Source: Streptomyces sp. NBC_01463 (GTDB lineage: Bacteria > Actinomycetota > Actinomycetes > Streptomycetales > Streptomycetaceae). From it: a stretch of DNA of 64,000 bases. Every line of letters starts with the position of its first letter. The stretch's first letter is position 1. The DNA lies in NCBI GenBank assembly GCA_036227345.1, contig CP109468.1:7130001-7194000 (forward strand). Reading direction: 5' to 3'. Positions 40,287 through 49,116 of the stretch are shown one piece after another. A model generated the notes under the pieces. It was not told the DNA's origin. It made no database searches and worked only from the letters and a program-made list of their open reading frames with translations. The translations under genes and the position numbers were made by a program.

Positions 40287-42509
40287 TCAGCCCCCGGACG
40301 CCTCCAGCAGCGCGCGCAGCCGGGTGGTGCGGTCCTGGGCGGGGGACTGGGCGACCGCACGCGGCAGGGCCTGGTCGACGCCGTGCACCACCGACAGATG
40401 CCGCTCGCCGCGGCTGAACGCGGTGTAGACCCAGGGGCGGCTCAGCCCCTGCGCCGCGTCACCCGGCAGCACGACGACGGCCGCGGGCCAGCGCATGCCC
40501 GCCGCCTGGTGGGCGCTGAGCGCCCAGGCGTGCCGGACGGAAGCGGCTACCCGCTCCTGCGGTACGACGACGGGGGACCCCGCGCAGTCCAGGTGCAGGC
40601 CCTCGGCGTCGGCCGAGACGACCACGCCGGGCACGGTCCTGCCCGGCGCCGGGACATGGGCCACCCGGTCCCCGGGGTCGAAGCCGCCGAAGCGGCCGGG
40701 GCCCGGGTTGAGCCGCTGCTTCAGCGCCTCGTTCAACGCCCGCGTTCCCGCGGAGCCGCCGTGTCCGACGGTGATGACCTGGGTGTCCGATGCCGGTACC
40801 CCGATGACACGGGGCACCGAGTCGGCGACCAGCTGCACCGTGCGGTGCACCGCCTCGCCCGCGTCGCGCACGGGGACGATCACGACCTCCTTGCCCGGGG
40901 CCTCCACCTGGTTCAGCTCACCGATACCGATGCCGGAGACCAGCTCCCCGATCGGTCCGGGGTCCGGGGTGCGGGAGACGACCTGGGGGCAGGCCCGGGC
41001 GGCCAGCACGTCGGCGAACACCCGTCCCGCGCCCGCCGACCCCAGCACGCCGGGATCGCCGCTCAGCACCAGGCGGGTGCCGTCGGCCAGGGACTCCACC
41101 AGCATCGCGCCGGTCTCGACGTCCAGCTGCGGGGCGTCCAGCACGACGATCAGGTCGACGGAGAGCGCACCCTCGTCGTCCCGGCCGGGGCCCTCGGAGC
41201 CGGACAGCAGCCCGGCCAGGGTGACGGCCGCCCCGTGCTCGCCCACAGCCGCGGCCAGCCGCTGCCGGCCGTCCGCGCTGTGCGTGGCGCCCAGGGCGCG
41301 CAGTCCGAGCCCGTTCGCCGCGGCGATCAGCGCGGCGGGTTCGGCCCGCGCCGCCTCGCCGCCCGTGTGCGCGACGAGGCCGTGGGCCGCGGCCGTACGG
41401 ATCAGTTCGGCGGCCGAGGGGGAGGGGGCCGCGGCGGCGGCGTCCGACCAGTCGGCGTCCTTCTCGCAGGCGTTGACCAGGCGGGCCAGCCCGTCGGCGA
41501 GGCTCTCCTCGGCCAGGGCGTACCGGTCGAGCCCGAGCAGCACCTGCACCGGCTCCCGCTCGGCGCCCCCGTCCGCGTCTTCGGCCGTCCCGTCGGCTGC
41601 GTCGGCTGCGTGGGCTGCGTCGGCTCCGGGGGTCTCCTCGTCCTCCGGACCGTCCTGGAAGACCAGGACGACGCCCTCGGCGATCGCGTGCTGCACGGCC
41701 TCTTCGGGGTCGGTCACCGCCCGCGTGGCGAGCGCGGCGCGCACCTGCACCGCGTCCAGCGCGGTGTGGCCCTGCAGGGCGGCGCGCTCCAGCAGCCAGC
41801 CGACGAGGGCGGCGGTGCGCCGCTCGTCGTCGGGGCCGCAGCCGTCGCCCAGCAGCGCCCGGGCGAAGCCGTCGGCGTGCTCGGGGGTGACGCCGGGGAG
41901 GGACAGCAGCAGCCACGGGTCCGCGCGCAGCGTCTCGGCGGCCTGCGCGCCCAGGGTGCCCGCCGCCGGGCCCGCCAGGGCCTCCGGAGCCCCTCCCTCG
42001 GCCAGGACGGCCGCCACGGCGGCCACGGCCTCCGCGGACGCCCCCTGGGCCACCCGGACGGGCTCGGCGGCGCGCTCGCGCACCGGCGCCGGTGCGGGGA
42101 CGCTCCGGCGGGCCGGGGACGGGGCGGGGGAGTCGAAGAACGCGTCGCCGGGCTTCTCGCCGCTCTCCACGGCCCGCACGGCAGCCAGCAGATCGGCCGC
42201 CGGGCCGCTCAGCTTCGTACCGGCGGGGATGGGGCCCTCCTTCTCGGCCTTGCGCTTCTCGATCCGCTCCCGCAGCTCGCGCTGGGCGGCCAGCTCCGCC
42301 TCGGCCTCGGAGAGGGCCGGGGCGGCGTCGTCATCACCCGCCGGGGTTCCGCCCTCGGCGGTCCCGGCCTCGTCCTCGCCCTCGCCTTCGTCCGCGACGG
42401 CGTCCGCGTCCTCGGCGGATGCCGGTGCGGTGGCGGACTCGTCCGTGCCGACGCTGTCGTCGTCGGTGGCCGAGGGGCCGGGGGATTCCCCCCGGGGAAG
42501 CGCAGTCAC
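40287..42509 (-). CDS. RecD2-like protein with eroded helicase motifs
   Basis: 740 aa from a GTG at 42509. The N-terminal about 120 residues are acidic and low complexity. A helix-hairpin-helix-like section (ADPWLLLSLPGVTPEHADGFARALL) and a RecD2-like core follow. At the Walker A position (about residue 377) it reads HTGGEAARAEP instead of TGGPGTGKT, and at Walker B (about 452) VVLDAPQLD instead of VDEAS; the SGDPGVLGSAGAGRVFADVL and C-terminal YTAFSRGERHLSV helicase motifs persist. ATP hydrolysis is therefore doubtful. It is translationally coupled (GTGA) behind an aldo/keto reductase. A 9-bp minisatellite (41591-41626) encodes part of its linker. Confidence 0.8.
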   Translation of the reverse strand: MTALPRGESPGPSATDDDSVGTDESATAPASAEDADAVADEGEGEDEAGTAEGGTPAGDDDAAPALSEAEAELAAQRELRERIEKRKAEKEGPIPAGTKLSGPAADLLAAVRAVESGEKPGDAFFDSPAPSPARRSVPAPAPVRERAAEPVRVAQGASAEAVAAVAAVLAEGGAPEALAGPAAGTLGAQAAETLRADPWLLLSLPGVTPEHADGFARALLGDGCGPDDERRTAALVGWLLERAALQGHTALDAVQVRAALATRAVTDPEEAVQHAIAEGVVLVFQDGPEDEETPGADAAHAADAADGTAEDADGGAEREPVQVLLGLDRYALAEESLADGLARLVNACEKDADWSDAAAAAPSPSAAELIRTAAAHGLVAHTGGEAARAEPAALIAAANGLGLRALGATHSADGRQRLAAAVGEHGAAVTLAGLLSGSEGPGRDDEGALSVDLIVVLDAPQLDVETGAMLVESLADGTRLVLSGDPGVLGSAGAGRVFADVLAARACPQVVSRTPDPGPIGELVSGIGIGELNQVEAPGKEVVIVPVRDAGEAVHRTVQLVADSVPRVIGVPASDTQVITVGHGGSAGTRALNEALKQRLNPGPGRFGGFDPGDRVAHVPAPGRTVPGVVVSADAEGLHLDCAGSPVVVPQERVAASVRHAWALSAHQAAGMRWPAAVVVLPGDAAQGLSRPWVYTAFSRGERHLSVVHGVDQALPRAVAQSPAQDRTTRLRALLEASGG
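41591..41626. repeat. Four tandem 9-bp units inside the RecD2-like gene
   Basis: Copies of CGTCGGCTG (third copy CGTGGGCTG, last CGTCGGCTC) encode an Ala/Asp-rich linker (DAAHAADAADG). Unit changes preserve frame. Confidence 0.7.
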
Positions 42510-43489
42510 AGCGTGCTCCAGTCCTGGTCCGGATAGCGGTGCACGGGCGCCGACACGTCGTCGAGCGCCTGGCAGATCTCGTCAGGAAGACTAAGCGCCT
42601 CCACTGACAATGCCTCCGTGAGCTGCTGCGCGTTGCGCGCGCCGACGATCGGGGCCACCACCCCGGGCCGGTCCCTGACCCAGGCGAGGGCCACCTGGAG
42701 GGGTGTGGTGGCCAGTCCGTCGGCGGCGGTCGCCACCGCGTCCACGATGCGGCTCGCCGGGTCGTCGAGATACGGCTCGACGAACGGGGCCAGCAGCTCG
42801 GAGGCCCCGCGCGAGTCCGCCGGGGTGCCGGTGCGGTACTTGCCGGTCAGCACACCGCGGCCCAGCGGCGACGACGGCAGCAGCCCCACCCCGAGGTCGA
42901 GCGCGGCCGGCAGCACCTCGCGCTCCACCCCCCGCTGCAGCAGCGAGTACTCCATCTGCGTACTCGCCAGCCGGGTACGCACCCCGGGCGAGGCGAGCTG
43001 CCAGGTCGCGGCCTTGGCCAGCTGCCAGCCGCAGAAGCCGGCCACCCCCGCGTAGCGGGCGCGTCCGCTGGCCACCGCCAGGTCCAGGGCCTGGAGGGTC
43101 TCGTCCAGCGGGGTCATGGGGTCGAAGGCGTGGACCTGCCACAGGTCCACGTAGTCCGTGCCGAGCCGTTCCAGCGAGGCGTCCAGGGCGGCCAGCAGAT
43201 GCCCGCGGGAGCCGTTGAACCGGCGGTACGGATCGGCCACGCTGCCGGCCTTGGTCGCGATGACCAGATCGCGCCGCGGCACCAGACCCTCGACCAGGCG
43301 CCCGAGGAGGTACTCGGACTCGCCCCCGCCGTAGACGTCGGCGGTGTCGACCAGGGTGCCGCCCACCTCCCAGAAGGCCTTCAACTGCGCGGCAGCGTCG
43401 TGCTCGTCGGTGTCCCGGCCCCAGGTGAGGGTGCCGAGCCCGATCCGGGACACTCGAAGGCCGGTGCGGCCGAGATGCCTCTGCTCCAT
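42506..43489 (-). CDS. Aldo/keto reductase
   Basis: 327 aa, standard AKR length. The start at 43489 gives the family N-terminus MEQRHLGRTGLRVSRIGLGT. Catalytic residues are visible: DTADVYGGGESE (Asp, Tyr), VIATKAG (Lys) and LWQVHAFDP (His), plus the NADPH-binding VGARNAQQLTEAL at the C-terminus. It reduces aldehydes or ketones. Its stop overlaps the start of the RecD2-like gene (GTGA). It is divergent from the LLM oxidoreductase. Confidence 0.92.
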   Translation of the reverse strand: MEQRHLGRTGLRVSRIGLGTLTWGRDTDEHDAAAQLKAFWEVGGTLVDTADVYGGGESEYLLGRLVEGLVPRRDLVIATKAGSVADPYRRFNGSRGHLLAALDASLERLGTDYVDLWQVHAFDPMTPLDETLQALDLAVASGRARYAGVAGFCGWQLAKAATWQLASPGVRTRLASTQMEYSLLQRGVEREVLPAALDLGVGLLPSSPLGRGVLTGKYRTGTPADSRGASELLAPFVEPYLDDPASRIVDAVATAADGLATTPLQVALAWVRDRPGVVAPIVGARNAQQLTEALSVEALSLPDEICQALDDVSAPVHRYPDQDWSTL

Positions 43490-43604
43490 GGGCGCTGAGA
43501 TTACTGGCCATGGCTCCACTCGGTGCAGCCCTGTGGACAACCGGGGCCCGGGTGGCCCCTGCCGGATCGCGTTCCCGCGCGCTAGAGTCCGGAGCACAGG
43601 GACG

Positions 43605-43618
43605 TTACTGATCAGTAA
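43605..43618. promoter_or_regulatory. Perfect 14-bp palindrome before the LLM oxidoreductase
   Basis: TTACTGATCAGTAA ends 11 bases before the ATG at 43630 and overlaps the region just before the ribosome site. It is a strong candidate operator for a dimeric regulator not encoded nearby. Confidence 0.55.
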
Positions 43619-43629
43619 GGGGAGCGGCT

Positions 43630-44679
43630 ATGCGGCTCGGCATCAATCTCGGTTACTGGGGCGCGGGTATGGACGGGGACAACCTCGCCGTCGCGCAGGA
43701 GGCCGACCGGCTCGGCTACGACGTCTGCTGGGCGGCCGAGGCGTACGGCTCCGACGCGCCGACCGTGCTGTCCTGGGTCGCCGCGCAGACCGAGTCCATC
43801 GACGTCGGCTCGGCCATCATGCAGATCCCGGCCCGTCAGCCCGCCATGACGGCGATGACCGCGGCCACCCTCGACTCGCTCTCCGGCGGGCGTTTCCGTC
43901 TCGGCCTCGGGGTGTCGGGACCGCAGGTCTCCGAGGGCTGGTACGGCGTCAAGTTCGACAAGCCGCTGGCCCGCACCCGGGAGTACGTCGAGATCGTCCG
44001 CAAGGCGATGGCCCGGGAGCGGCTGTCGTACGAGGGGCAGCACTGGACGCTCCCGCTGCCGGACGGCCCGGGCAAGCCGATCAAGCTGACCGTGCACCCG
44101 CAGCGCGAGCACATCCCGCTGTACATCGCCGCGATCGGGCCGAAGAACCTGGAGCAGACCGGTGAGATCGCCGACGGCGCCCTGCTGATCTTCCCGTCGG
44201 CCGACCACCTCGAGGACACCGCGATGAAGTACCTGCGGGCGGGCCGCGAGAAGGCCGGCCGGACCATGGAGGGCTTCGACGTCTGCCCGACGCTGCCGCT
44301 CGCCGTCGGCGACGACATCAAGGGCCTCGCCGACATGTTCCGGCCCTACACCGCCCTGTACGTCGGCGGCATGGGCAGCCCCAAGCAGAACTTCTACAAC
44401 CAGCTGGCCCAGCGCATGGGCTACGAGAAGGAAGCCGCCGAGATCCAGGAGAAGTACCTCTCCGGCGACAAGACCGGGGCGGCCGCCGCCGTCCCGCACG
44501 ACCTGATCGACCGGACCACCCTGCTGGGCTCGGTGGAGCGGATCGCCGAGCGGATGCAGGCCTACGCGGCCGTCGGCGTCACCACCCTGACCCTGGCCCC
44601 GGCCGGTTTCACGCTCGACGAGCGGATCGCCGCCCTGCGGGCCGGCACGGACGCGCTGGAGCGGTCCGGACTCGCGTAA
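43630..44679 (+). CDS. LLM class F420-dependent oxidoreductase
   Basis: 349 aa luciferase-like TIM-barrel flavin/F420 enzyme. MRLGINLGYWGAG, GYDVCWAAEAYGSDAPTVLSWVAAQT, SAIMQIPARQPAMTAMTAATLDSLSGGRFRLGLGVSGPQVSEGWYG and PLYIAAIGPKNLEQTGEIADG are characteristic of the F420-dependent LLM family common in actinobacteria. GGGGAG precedes the ATG. The substrate is unknown. A perfect palindrome in its leader suggests regulation. Confidence 0.9.
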   Translation: MRLGINLGYWGAGMDGDNLAVAQEADRLGYDVCWAAEAYGSDAPTVLSWVAAQTESIDVGSAIMQIPARQPAMTAMTAATLDSLSGGRFRLGLGVSGPQVSEGWYGVKFDKPLARTREYVEIVRKAMARERLSYEGQHWTLPLPDGPGKPIKLTVHPQREHIPLYIAAIGPKNLEQTGEIADGALLIFPSADHLEDTAMKYLRAGREKAGRTMEGFDVCPTLPLAVGDDIKGLADMFRPYTALYVGGMGSPKQNFYNQLAQRMGYEKEAAEIQEKYLSGDKTGAAAAVPHDLIDRTTLLGSVERIAERMQAYAAVGVTTLTLAPAGFTLDERIAALRAGTDALERSGLA

Positions 44680-44686
44680 GGATCTG

Positions 44687-44728
44687 CGGCCGTGGTGGGG
44701 GCTCGGGGGGTCCTCCCCGCCACGGCCG
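44687..44728 (+). terminator. Hairpin terminator
   Basis: CGGCCGTGGTGGGG (44687-44700) pairs with CCCCGCCACGGCCG (44715-44728), one G-U pair, 7 bp after the LLM gene stop. Confidence 0.7.
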
Positions 44729-44900
44729 TCACGCGGAACAACGCGTGCGGGGCGGCCGGGTTACGGGGGCTGAGCGGAAACGGTTCGCCGGGGCCCCGGG
44801 CGGACGCCCGTTCGGCCCAGTCCCGCAGCCCTCCTGTTGCCCCTGCCGGAACGGCGCACTTGACTGTCCTTCGGCGAACGCCGGCACGGAGGTGGCAGTG

Positions 44901-45689
44901 ATGCTCTCGGCAAGGAACCTGTTCCAGGAGATTCTCGACGACGACGAGTCGTTCCGGCTGTTCTGCTCCATCGCCGCCAGCGGGGAGTCCCAGGGCGGCT
45001 GGGAGAACGGCCGTATCGCGGCCCTCGTGCCCGCGAGCCAGCGTGCGCTGGCCCCGAAGATCGCCCGGCACGGCGCCGACGAGGACAAGCACGGGCGGAT
45101 CTTCAACGCCCTGCTGAGGAAGCGCGGTCTGACGCCGGTCCCGGTCCCGCACGAGACCGACTACACGATGCTGCTGGAGAAGCACGGCATCGGCCTCGCC
45201 CATGAGCAGCTGGGGCGCGAGGAGCCGCTCACCGAGCGCGACATCATCACGTACCTGGCCCACAGCCGGGTGACCGAACAGCGCGCGTCCGAGCAGATGC
45301 GGCTCCTGCGCAAGTACTTCGCCGACCACCCCGACCTGGGCCGCGCGGTGAAGATGATCTCGAACGACGAGGACAACCACCTCGCCTACTGCCACGAGGA
45401 GCTGCTGCGCTTCGCCGCCGCCGGGCACGGCCGGACGATCCAGCACATCCTGCGCGAGTGCGCGCTCGCCGAGATCCGGGTCTACCGCGACGTCAGCCTC
45501 GCCGTGATGGACCACATGGGCCGGGTGCTGGGCTGGTCCCGGGCCAGGGCCGCGGCGCTGGCGGCGGGGATCCACGCCGTGTACGCGTACGAGCGGCTCG
45601 TCGGCTGGCGGCGCATGGTCGGCCTGGCGCCTCCCGAGCGGCGTGACGCGCTGGGCGGGCCCGCCGTGCCGGCGCCCGAGTTCGCCTGA
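44901..45689 (+). CDS. Ferritin-like diiron protein
   Basis: 262 aa. A four-helix bundle with likely iron ligands is visible: HGADEDKHGRIF (ExxH) and NDEDNHLAYCHEEL (second ExxH), with additional Glu in VTEQRASEQM. The ATG at 44901 follows GGAGGTGGCA; a GTG directly before it at 44898 is an alternative. Members of this group are annotated as ferritin-like domain proteins, possibly oxygenases or iron/redox proteins. Convergent with corA. The role is not known. Confidence 0.82.
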   Translation: MLSARNLFQEILDDDESFRLFCSIAASGESQGGWENGRIAALVPASQRALAPKIARHGADEDKHGRIFNALLRKRGLTPVPVPHETDYTMLLEKHGIGLAHEQLGREEPLTERDIITYLAHSRVTEQRASEQMRLLRKYFADHPDLGRAVKMISNDEDNHLAYCHEELLRFAAAGHGRTIQHILRECALAEIRVYRDVSLAVMDHMGRVLGWSRARAAALAAGIHAVYAYERLVGWRRMVGLAPPERRDALGGPAVPAPEFA

Positions 45690-45712
45690 GGGCGGGCGAT
45701 CCCCGCCCGCTG

Positions 45713-46699
45713 TCAGAGCCAGCCGCGGCGCTTGAACTGGCGGTACAGGCCGACGACGGCCCCCGCCATCAGCAGCACGACCGCCGGATAGGCCCAGACC
45801 CAGCGCAGCTCCGGCATGTGGTCGAAGTTCATGCCGTAGATGCCCGCGACCATCGTCGGTACGGCGGCCATCGCCGCCCAGGCCGAGATCTTGCGCATGT
45901 CGTCGTTCTGCCGCACCCCCATCTGCGCGAGATGCGCGGACAGGATGTCGGACAGCAGCCGGTCCAGGCCCTCCACCTGCTCGGTGGCGCGCGTCAGGTG
46001 GTCCTGCACGTCCCGGAAGAACGGCTGCGCGTGCTCGTGGACGAACGGCACCCCGGCGCTCGCCAGCCGGGCCATCGGCGCCGCCAGCGGGACCGCCGCC
46101 CGGCGGAACTCCAGCACCTGGCGCTTGAAGGTGTAGATGCGGGCCGCGGTGTTCTTGGAGTTGCCCACCCCGTTCGGCGCGAAGACCTGGGTCTCCAGCT
46201 CCTCCAGGTCGACCTGGAGCTCGCCCGCGACATCGATGTAGTGGTCCACGATGGCGTCGCTGATCGCGTACAGGACCGCCGTGGGTCCGTGCTTGAGCAC
46301 ATCGGCCTCGGCCTCCAGCCGGCGGCGGACCGCGGCCAGTGGAGCTCCCTCGCCGTGGCGGACCGTCACCACGAACGAGTCGCCTATGAACACCATCAGC
46401 TCGTCCGCGCTGACCGTGTCGCTCTCGTGCTCGTACACGATCGGTTTGATCACCGCGAAGAGCGAGTCGTCGTACACCTCCAGCTTGGGCCGCTGGTGCG
46501 CGGCCAGCGCGTCCTCGACCGCCAGCGGGTGCAGTCCGAACTCGCTGCTGACCAGCGCGAACTCCTTCTCCGTGGGCTCGTGCAGGCCGATCCACAGGAA
46601 CGCGTCGCCGCTGGCCCGCGCCTCGTCGAGGGCGTCGGAGAAGTCGGCGGGGCCGTCGGTGCGGCGTCCGTCCCGGTAAATGGCGCAGTCCACGATCAC
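45713..46699 (-). CDS. corA: Magnesium/cobalt transport protein CorA
   Basis: 328 aa from a GTG at 46699 preceded by GGGGAG, the normal CorA length. The long cytoplasmic domain is followed by two C-terminal transmembrane helices with the selectivity motif YGMNFDHMPEL between them and a basic tail QFKRRGWL. It forms pentameric Mg2+ (and Co2+/Ni2+) channels in the membrane. It is divergent from the histidine phosphatase gene with only 67 bp between. Confidence 0.94.
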   Translation of the reverse strand: MIVDCAIYRDGRRTDGPADFSDALDEARASGDAFLWIGLHEPTEKEFALVSSEFGLHPLAVEDALAAHQRPKLEVYDDSLFAVIKPIVYEHESDTVSADELMVFIGDSFVVTVRHGEGAPLAAVRRRLEAEADVLKHGPTAVLYAISDAIVDHYIDVAGELQVDLEELETQVFAPNGVGNSKNTAARIYTFKRQVLEFRRAAVPLAAPMARLASAGVPFVHEHAQPFFRDVQDHLTRATEQVEGLDRLLSDILSAHLAQMGVRQNDDMRKISAWAAMAAVPTMVAGIYGMNFDHMPELRWVWAYPAVVLLMAGAVVGLYRQFKRRGWL

Positions 46700-46753
46700 G
46701 CGCGCATTCTCCCCTGCCCGGGGCCCTGGCGCACCTTCGCGGGGGTGTCGGCC

Positions 46754-46759
46754 TACGCT
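46754..46759 (+). promoter_or_regulatory. -10 element of a probable leaderless promoter
   Basis: TACGCT ends 7 bases before the ATG at 46767, with no Shine-Dalgarno sequence. Confidence 0.45.
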
Positions 46760-46766
46760 GGCCGTC

Positions 46767-47489
46767 ATGCCCACCCTGATCCTCGTACGCCATGGACGCT
46801 CCACCGCCAACACCTCCGGAGTACTCGCCGGCCGCACCCCGGGTGTCGCGCTCGACGAGCGCGGCGCCGAGCAGGCCGCCGCGCTGCCCGGACGGCTGGC
46901 CGCACTGCCCCTCGTCGCCGCCGTCAGCAGCCCGCTGCAGCGGTGCCACGAGACCCTGGCACCGCTGCTCGAAGCCCGGCCGGAGCTCCCGCTGCACACC
47001 GAGGACCGGATCAGCGAGTGCGACTACGGCGACTGGTCGGGGCGCAAACTCGCCGAGCTCACCGGAGAGCCGCTGATGACGGTCGTGCAGCAGCACCCGT
47101 CCGCTGCGGCGTTCCCCGGCGGCGAGTCGATGCGGGCGATGCAGGCACGCGCCGTCGACGCGGTACGGGACTGGAACGCGCGGATCGAGGCGGAGCACGG
47201 CGAGGGCGCCGTCTACGTGATGTGCTCCCACGGGGACATCATCAAGTCCCTGGTCGCCGACGCGCTCGGCATGCATCTGGACCTGTTCCAGCGGGTCCAG
47301 GCCGACCCGTGTTCGGTCACCGCGATCCGCTACACCAGGCTGCGTCCGTTCCTGCTGCGGCTCGGGGACACCGGCGACCTGGCCTCGCTGGCGCCCCGCG
47401 AACCGGCCCCGGACGCGAGCGCCGGGACGGGCGCGGAGCCCGGCGGCGCAGGGGACGCGGCGGTCGGGGGCGGCGCTGGGGCGCCGTGA
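46767..47489 (+). CDS. Histidine phosphatase family protein (MSMEG_4193 type)
   Basis: 240 aa. The phosphohistidine motif LILVRHGRSTANTSGVLAG opens the protein, with the second catalytic His in VMCSHGDIIKSLVADALG. It is a phosphoglycerate-mutase-superfamily phosphatase; the C-terminal 40 residues are a Gly/Ala-rich tail. It starts the conserved order phosphatase-DUF3090-SCO1664 family-mshC, also found in mycobacteria (Rv2135c-Rv2130c, from memory). The substrate is unknown; a role connected to mycothiol precursors is possible (see findings). Confidence 0.9.
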   Translation: MPTLILVRHGRSTANTSGVLAGRTPGVALDERGAEQAAALPGRLAALPLVAAVSSPLQRCHETLAPLLEARPELPLHTEDRISECDYGDWSGRKLAELTGEPLMTVVQQHPSAAAFPGGESMRAMQARAVDAVRDWNARIEAEHGEGAVYVMCSHGDIIKSLVADALGMHLDLFQRVQADPCSVTAIRYTRLRPFLLRLGDTGDLASLAPREPAPDASAGTGAEPGGAGDAAVGGGAGAP

Positions 47490-47596
47490 TCGCTCCGCGC
47501 AGTAGGGTGGACGCGCCGTAGGAGCCTTTCCGGGGGACTCTCCCGGGCCGGCCCGGCCGACCCTCATCCACTGTCAATTCTCAAGGGAGACAGGAC

Positions 47597-48187
47597 GTGT
47601 CCCGTCAGGTGTTCCTCTACGACCCCCCGGACCGTTTCGTGGCCGGTACGGTCGGGCTGCCTGGACGTCGTACGTTCTTCCTGCAGGCTTCCTCAGGCGG
47701 ACGTGTCACCAGCGTGGCCCTGGAGAAGACTCAAGTCGCCGCGCTCGCCGAGCGGGTCGACGAACTGCTCGACGAGGTGGTCCGCCGCACCGGCGGCAAC
47801 TCCCCGGTGCCGGCCGTGGCCCCGATGGACGTCACCGACACCGCCCCGCTCGACGTCCCCGTCGAGGAGGAGTTCCGCGTCGGCACCATGGCGCTCGCCT
47901 GGGACGGTGAGGAACAGCGCATGATCGTCGAGGCGCAGGCCCTCGTCGAGCTGGACGCGGACTCCGTCGAGGACCTCGCGGAGGCCGAGGAGCGGCTGCT
48001 CCAGGACGAGGAGAACGGCCCGCCGATGCTCCGGGTCCGGCTCAGCGGCGCACAGGCCAGGGCCTTCGCCAAGCGTGCCCTGGACGTCGTGAACGCCGGC
48101 CGCCCGCCCTGCCCCCTGTGCAGCCTGCCGCTCGATCCGGAAGGACACGTATGCCCGCGCCAGAACGGATACCGACGCGGCGCCTGA
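47597..48187 (+). CDS. DUF3090 family protein
   Basis: 196 aa from a GTG at 47597 with AAGGGAGACAGG upstream. It starts RQVFLYDPPDRFVAGTVGLPGRRTFFLQA and ends with a zinc-ribbon-like CPLCSLPLDPEGHVCPRQNGY. This is the actinobacterial DUF3090 family. Its last 37 nt overlap the SCO1664-family gene, so the two are coupled. No biochemical function is known; constant linkage to a kinase-fold protein suggests they act together. Confidence 0.9.
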   Translation: MSRQVFLYDPPDRFVAGTVGLPGRRTFFLQASSGGRVTSVALEKTQVAALAERVDELLDEVVRRTGGNSPVPAVAPMDVTDTAPLDVPVEEEFRVGTMALAWDGEEQRMIVEAQALVELDADSVEDLAEAEERLLQDEENGPPMLRVRLSGAQARAFAKRALDVVNAGRPPCPLCSLPLDPEGHVCPRQNGYRRGA

Positions 48188-48990
48188 CCGACGCCGAGCT
48201 CATCACGCTGCTCGGCAAGGGGCAGCTCACCGTGCTCGGGCAGGTCCGCGGCGCGTCCAACGCGGTGCTCTACTGCTCGGTCGCCCACGAGGGCGACCAG
48301 GTCCACTGCGTCTACAAGCCGGTGGCCGGCGAGCAGCCGCTGTGGGACTTCCCCGACGGCACCCTCGCCCAGCGCGAGGTGGCCGCCTACGAGGTGTCCG
48401 AGGCGACGGGATGGGGCCTGGTGCCCCCGACCGTGCTGCGGGACGGGCCGTACGGCCAGGGCATGTGCCAGCTCTGGATCGAGGCCGCCGGGACGGACGG
48501 GGACGACCCCGGGCTGCTCGCGCTCGTCGAGGACGAGGAGCCGGGCGAGGGCTGGAAACCCGTGGTCCGCGCCGAGGTGGGCGAGGGCAGGACGGCCCTG
48601 CTGGTGCACGCGGACGACCCCCGGCTGCGCCGGCTCGCCGTCCTCGACGCGGTGATCAACAACGGCGACCGCAAGGGCGGCCATCTGCTGCCCGCACCCG
48701 ACGGCCGGCTCTACGGCATCGACCACGGTGTGACCTTCAACGCGGACGACAAGCTGCGCACCCTGCTGTGGGGCTGGGCCGGGGAACCGCTGCCGGCCGA
48801 GGCCGTCGAGGTGCTGGACCGGCTGGCCGCGGAGCTGGAGCCGGGGGCCCCGCTGGTCACCCGGCTGGGGGAACTGATCACCGCGGCCGAGATCGAGGCC
48901 CTGCGGGCCAGGGTGGCCGGATTGCGGGGCACCGGGCTGCACCGGGAGCCGAGCGGTGAGTGGCCGTCGATCCCGTGGCCGCCGGTGTGA
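48151..48990 (+). CDS. SCO1664 family protein (PI3/4-kinase-like fold)
   Basis: 279 aa from ATG 48151 with GGAAGGA upstream. Kinase-like elements are readable: HCVYKPVAGEQPLWDFP (ATP-contacting Lys), QREVAAYEVSE (Glu), LDAVINNGDRKGGHLL (catalytic loop with Asp) and LYGIDHGVTFN (metal-binding Asp). The residues needed for phosphotransfer therefore look intact. It overlaps the DUF3090 gene by 37 nt and precedes mshC by 138 bp. The phosphate acceptor is unknown. Confidence 0.88.
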   Translation: MPAPERIPTRRLTDAELITLLGKGQLTVLGQVRGASNAVLYCSVAHEGDQVHCVYKPVAGEQPLWDFPDGTLAQREVAAYEVSEATGWGLVPPTVLRDGPYGQGMCQLWIEAAGTDGDDPGLLALVEDEEPGEGWKPVVRAEVGEGRTALLVHADDPRLRRLAVLDAVINNGDRKGGHLLPAPDGRLYGIDHGVTFNADDKLRTLLWGWAGEPLPAEAVEVLDRLAAELEPGAPLVTRLGELITAAEIEALRARVAGLRGTGLHREPSGEWPSIPWPPV

Positions 48991-48998
48991 TCAGGCCA

Positions 48999-49022
48999 CC
49001 CCGGCCGCCGCGGCGGCCGGGG
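48999..49022. terminator. 24-bp perfect palindrome after the SCO1664-family gene
   Basis: CCCCGGCCGCCG directly joined to its complement, 9 bp after the stop. It is a likely terminator separating this operon from mshC. Confidence 0.55.
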
Positions 49023-49116
49023 ATGCGCCGGGGCCTGCATCTTCCCGGCCCGGGCGCAAGAGCGCCTCTTCGGACAGGATCCCCCCTCCGGTTCGTATCC
49101 GGAAGCCGCGTCCGGT

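Noticed and set aside
44562..47567. A 1001-codon open frame on the minus strand
   Set aside because: It covers four well-supported genes on both strands (LLM oxidoreductase, ferritin-like, corA, phosphatase) and shows no domain of its own.
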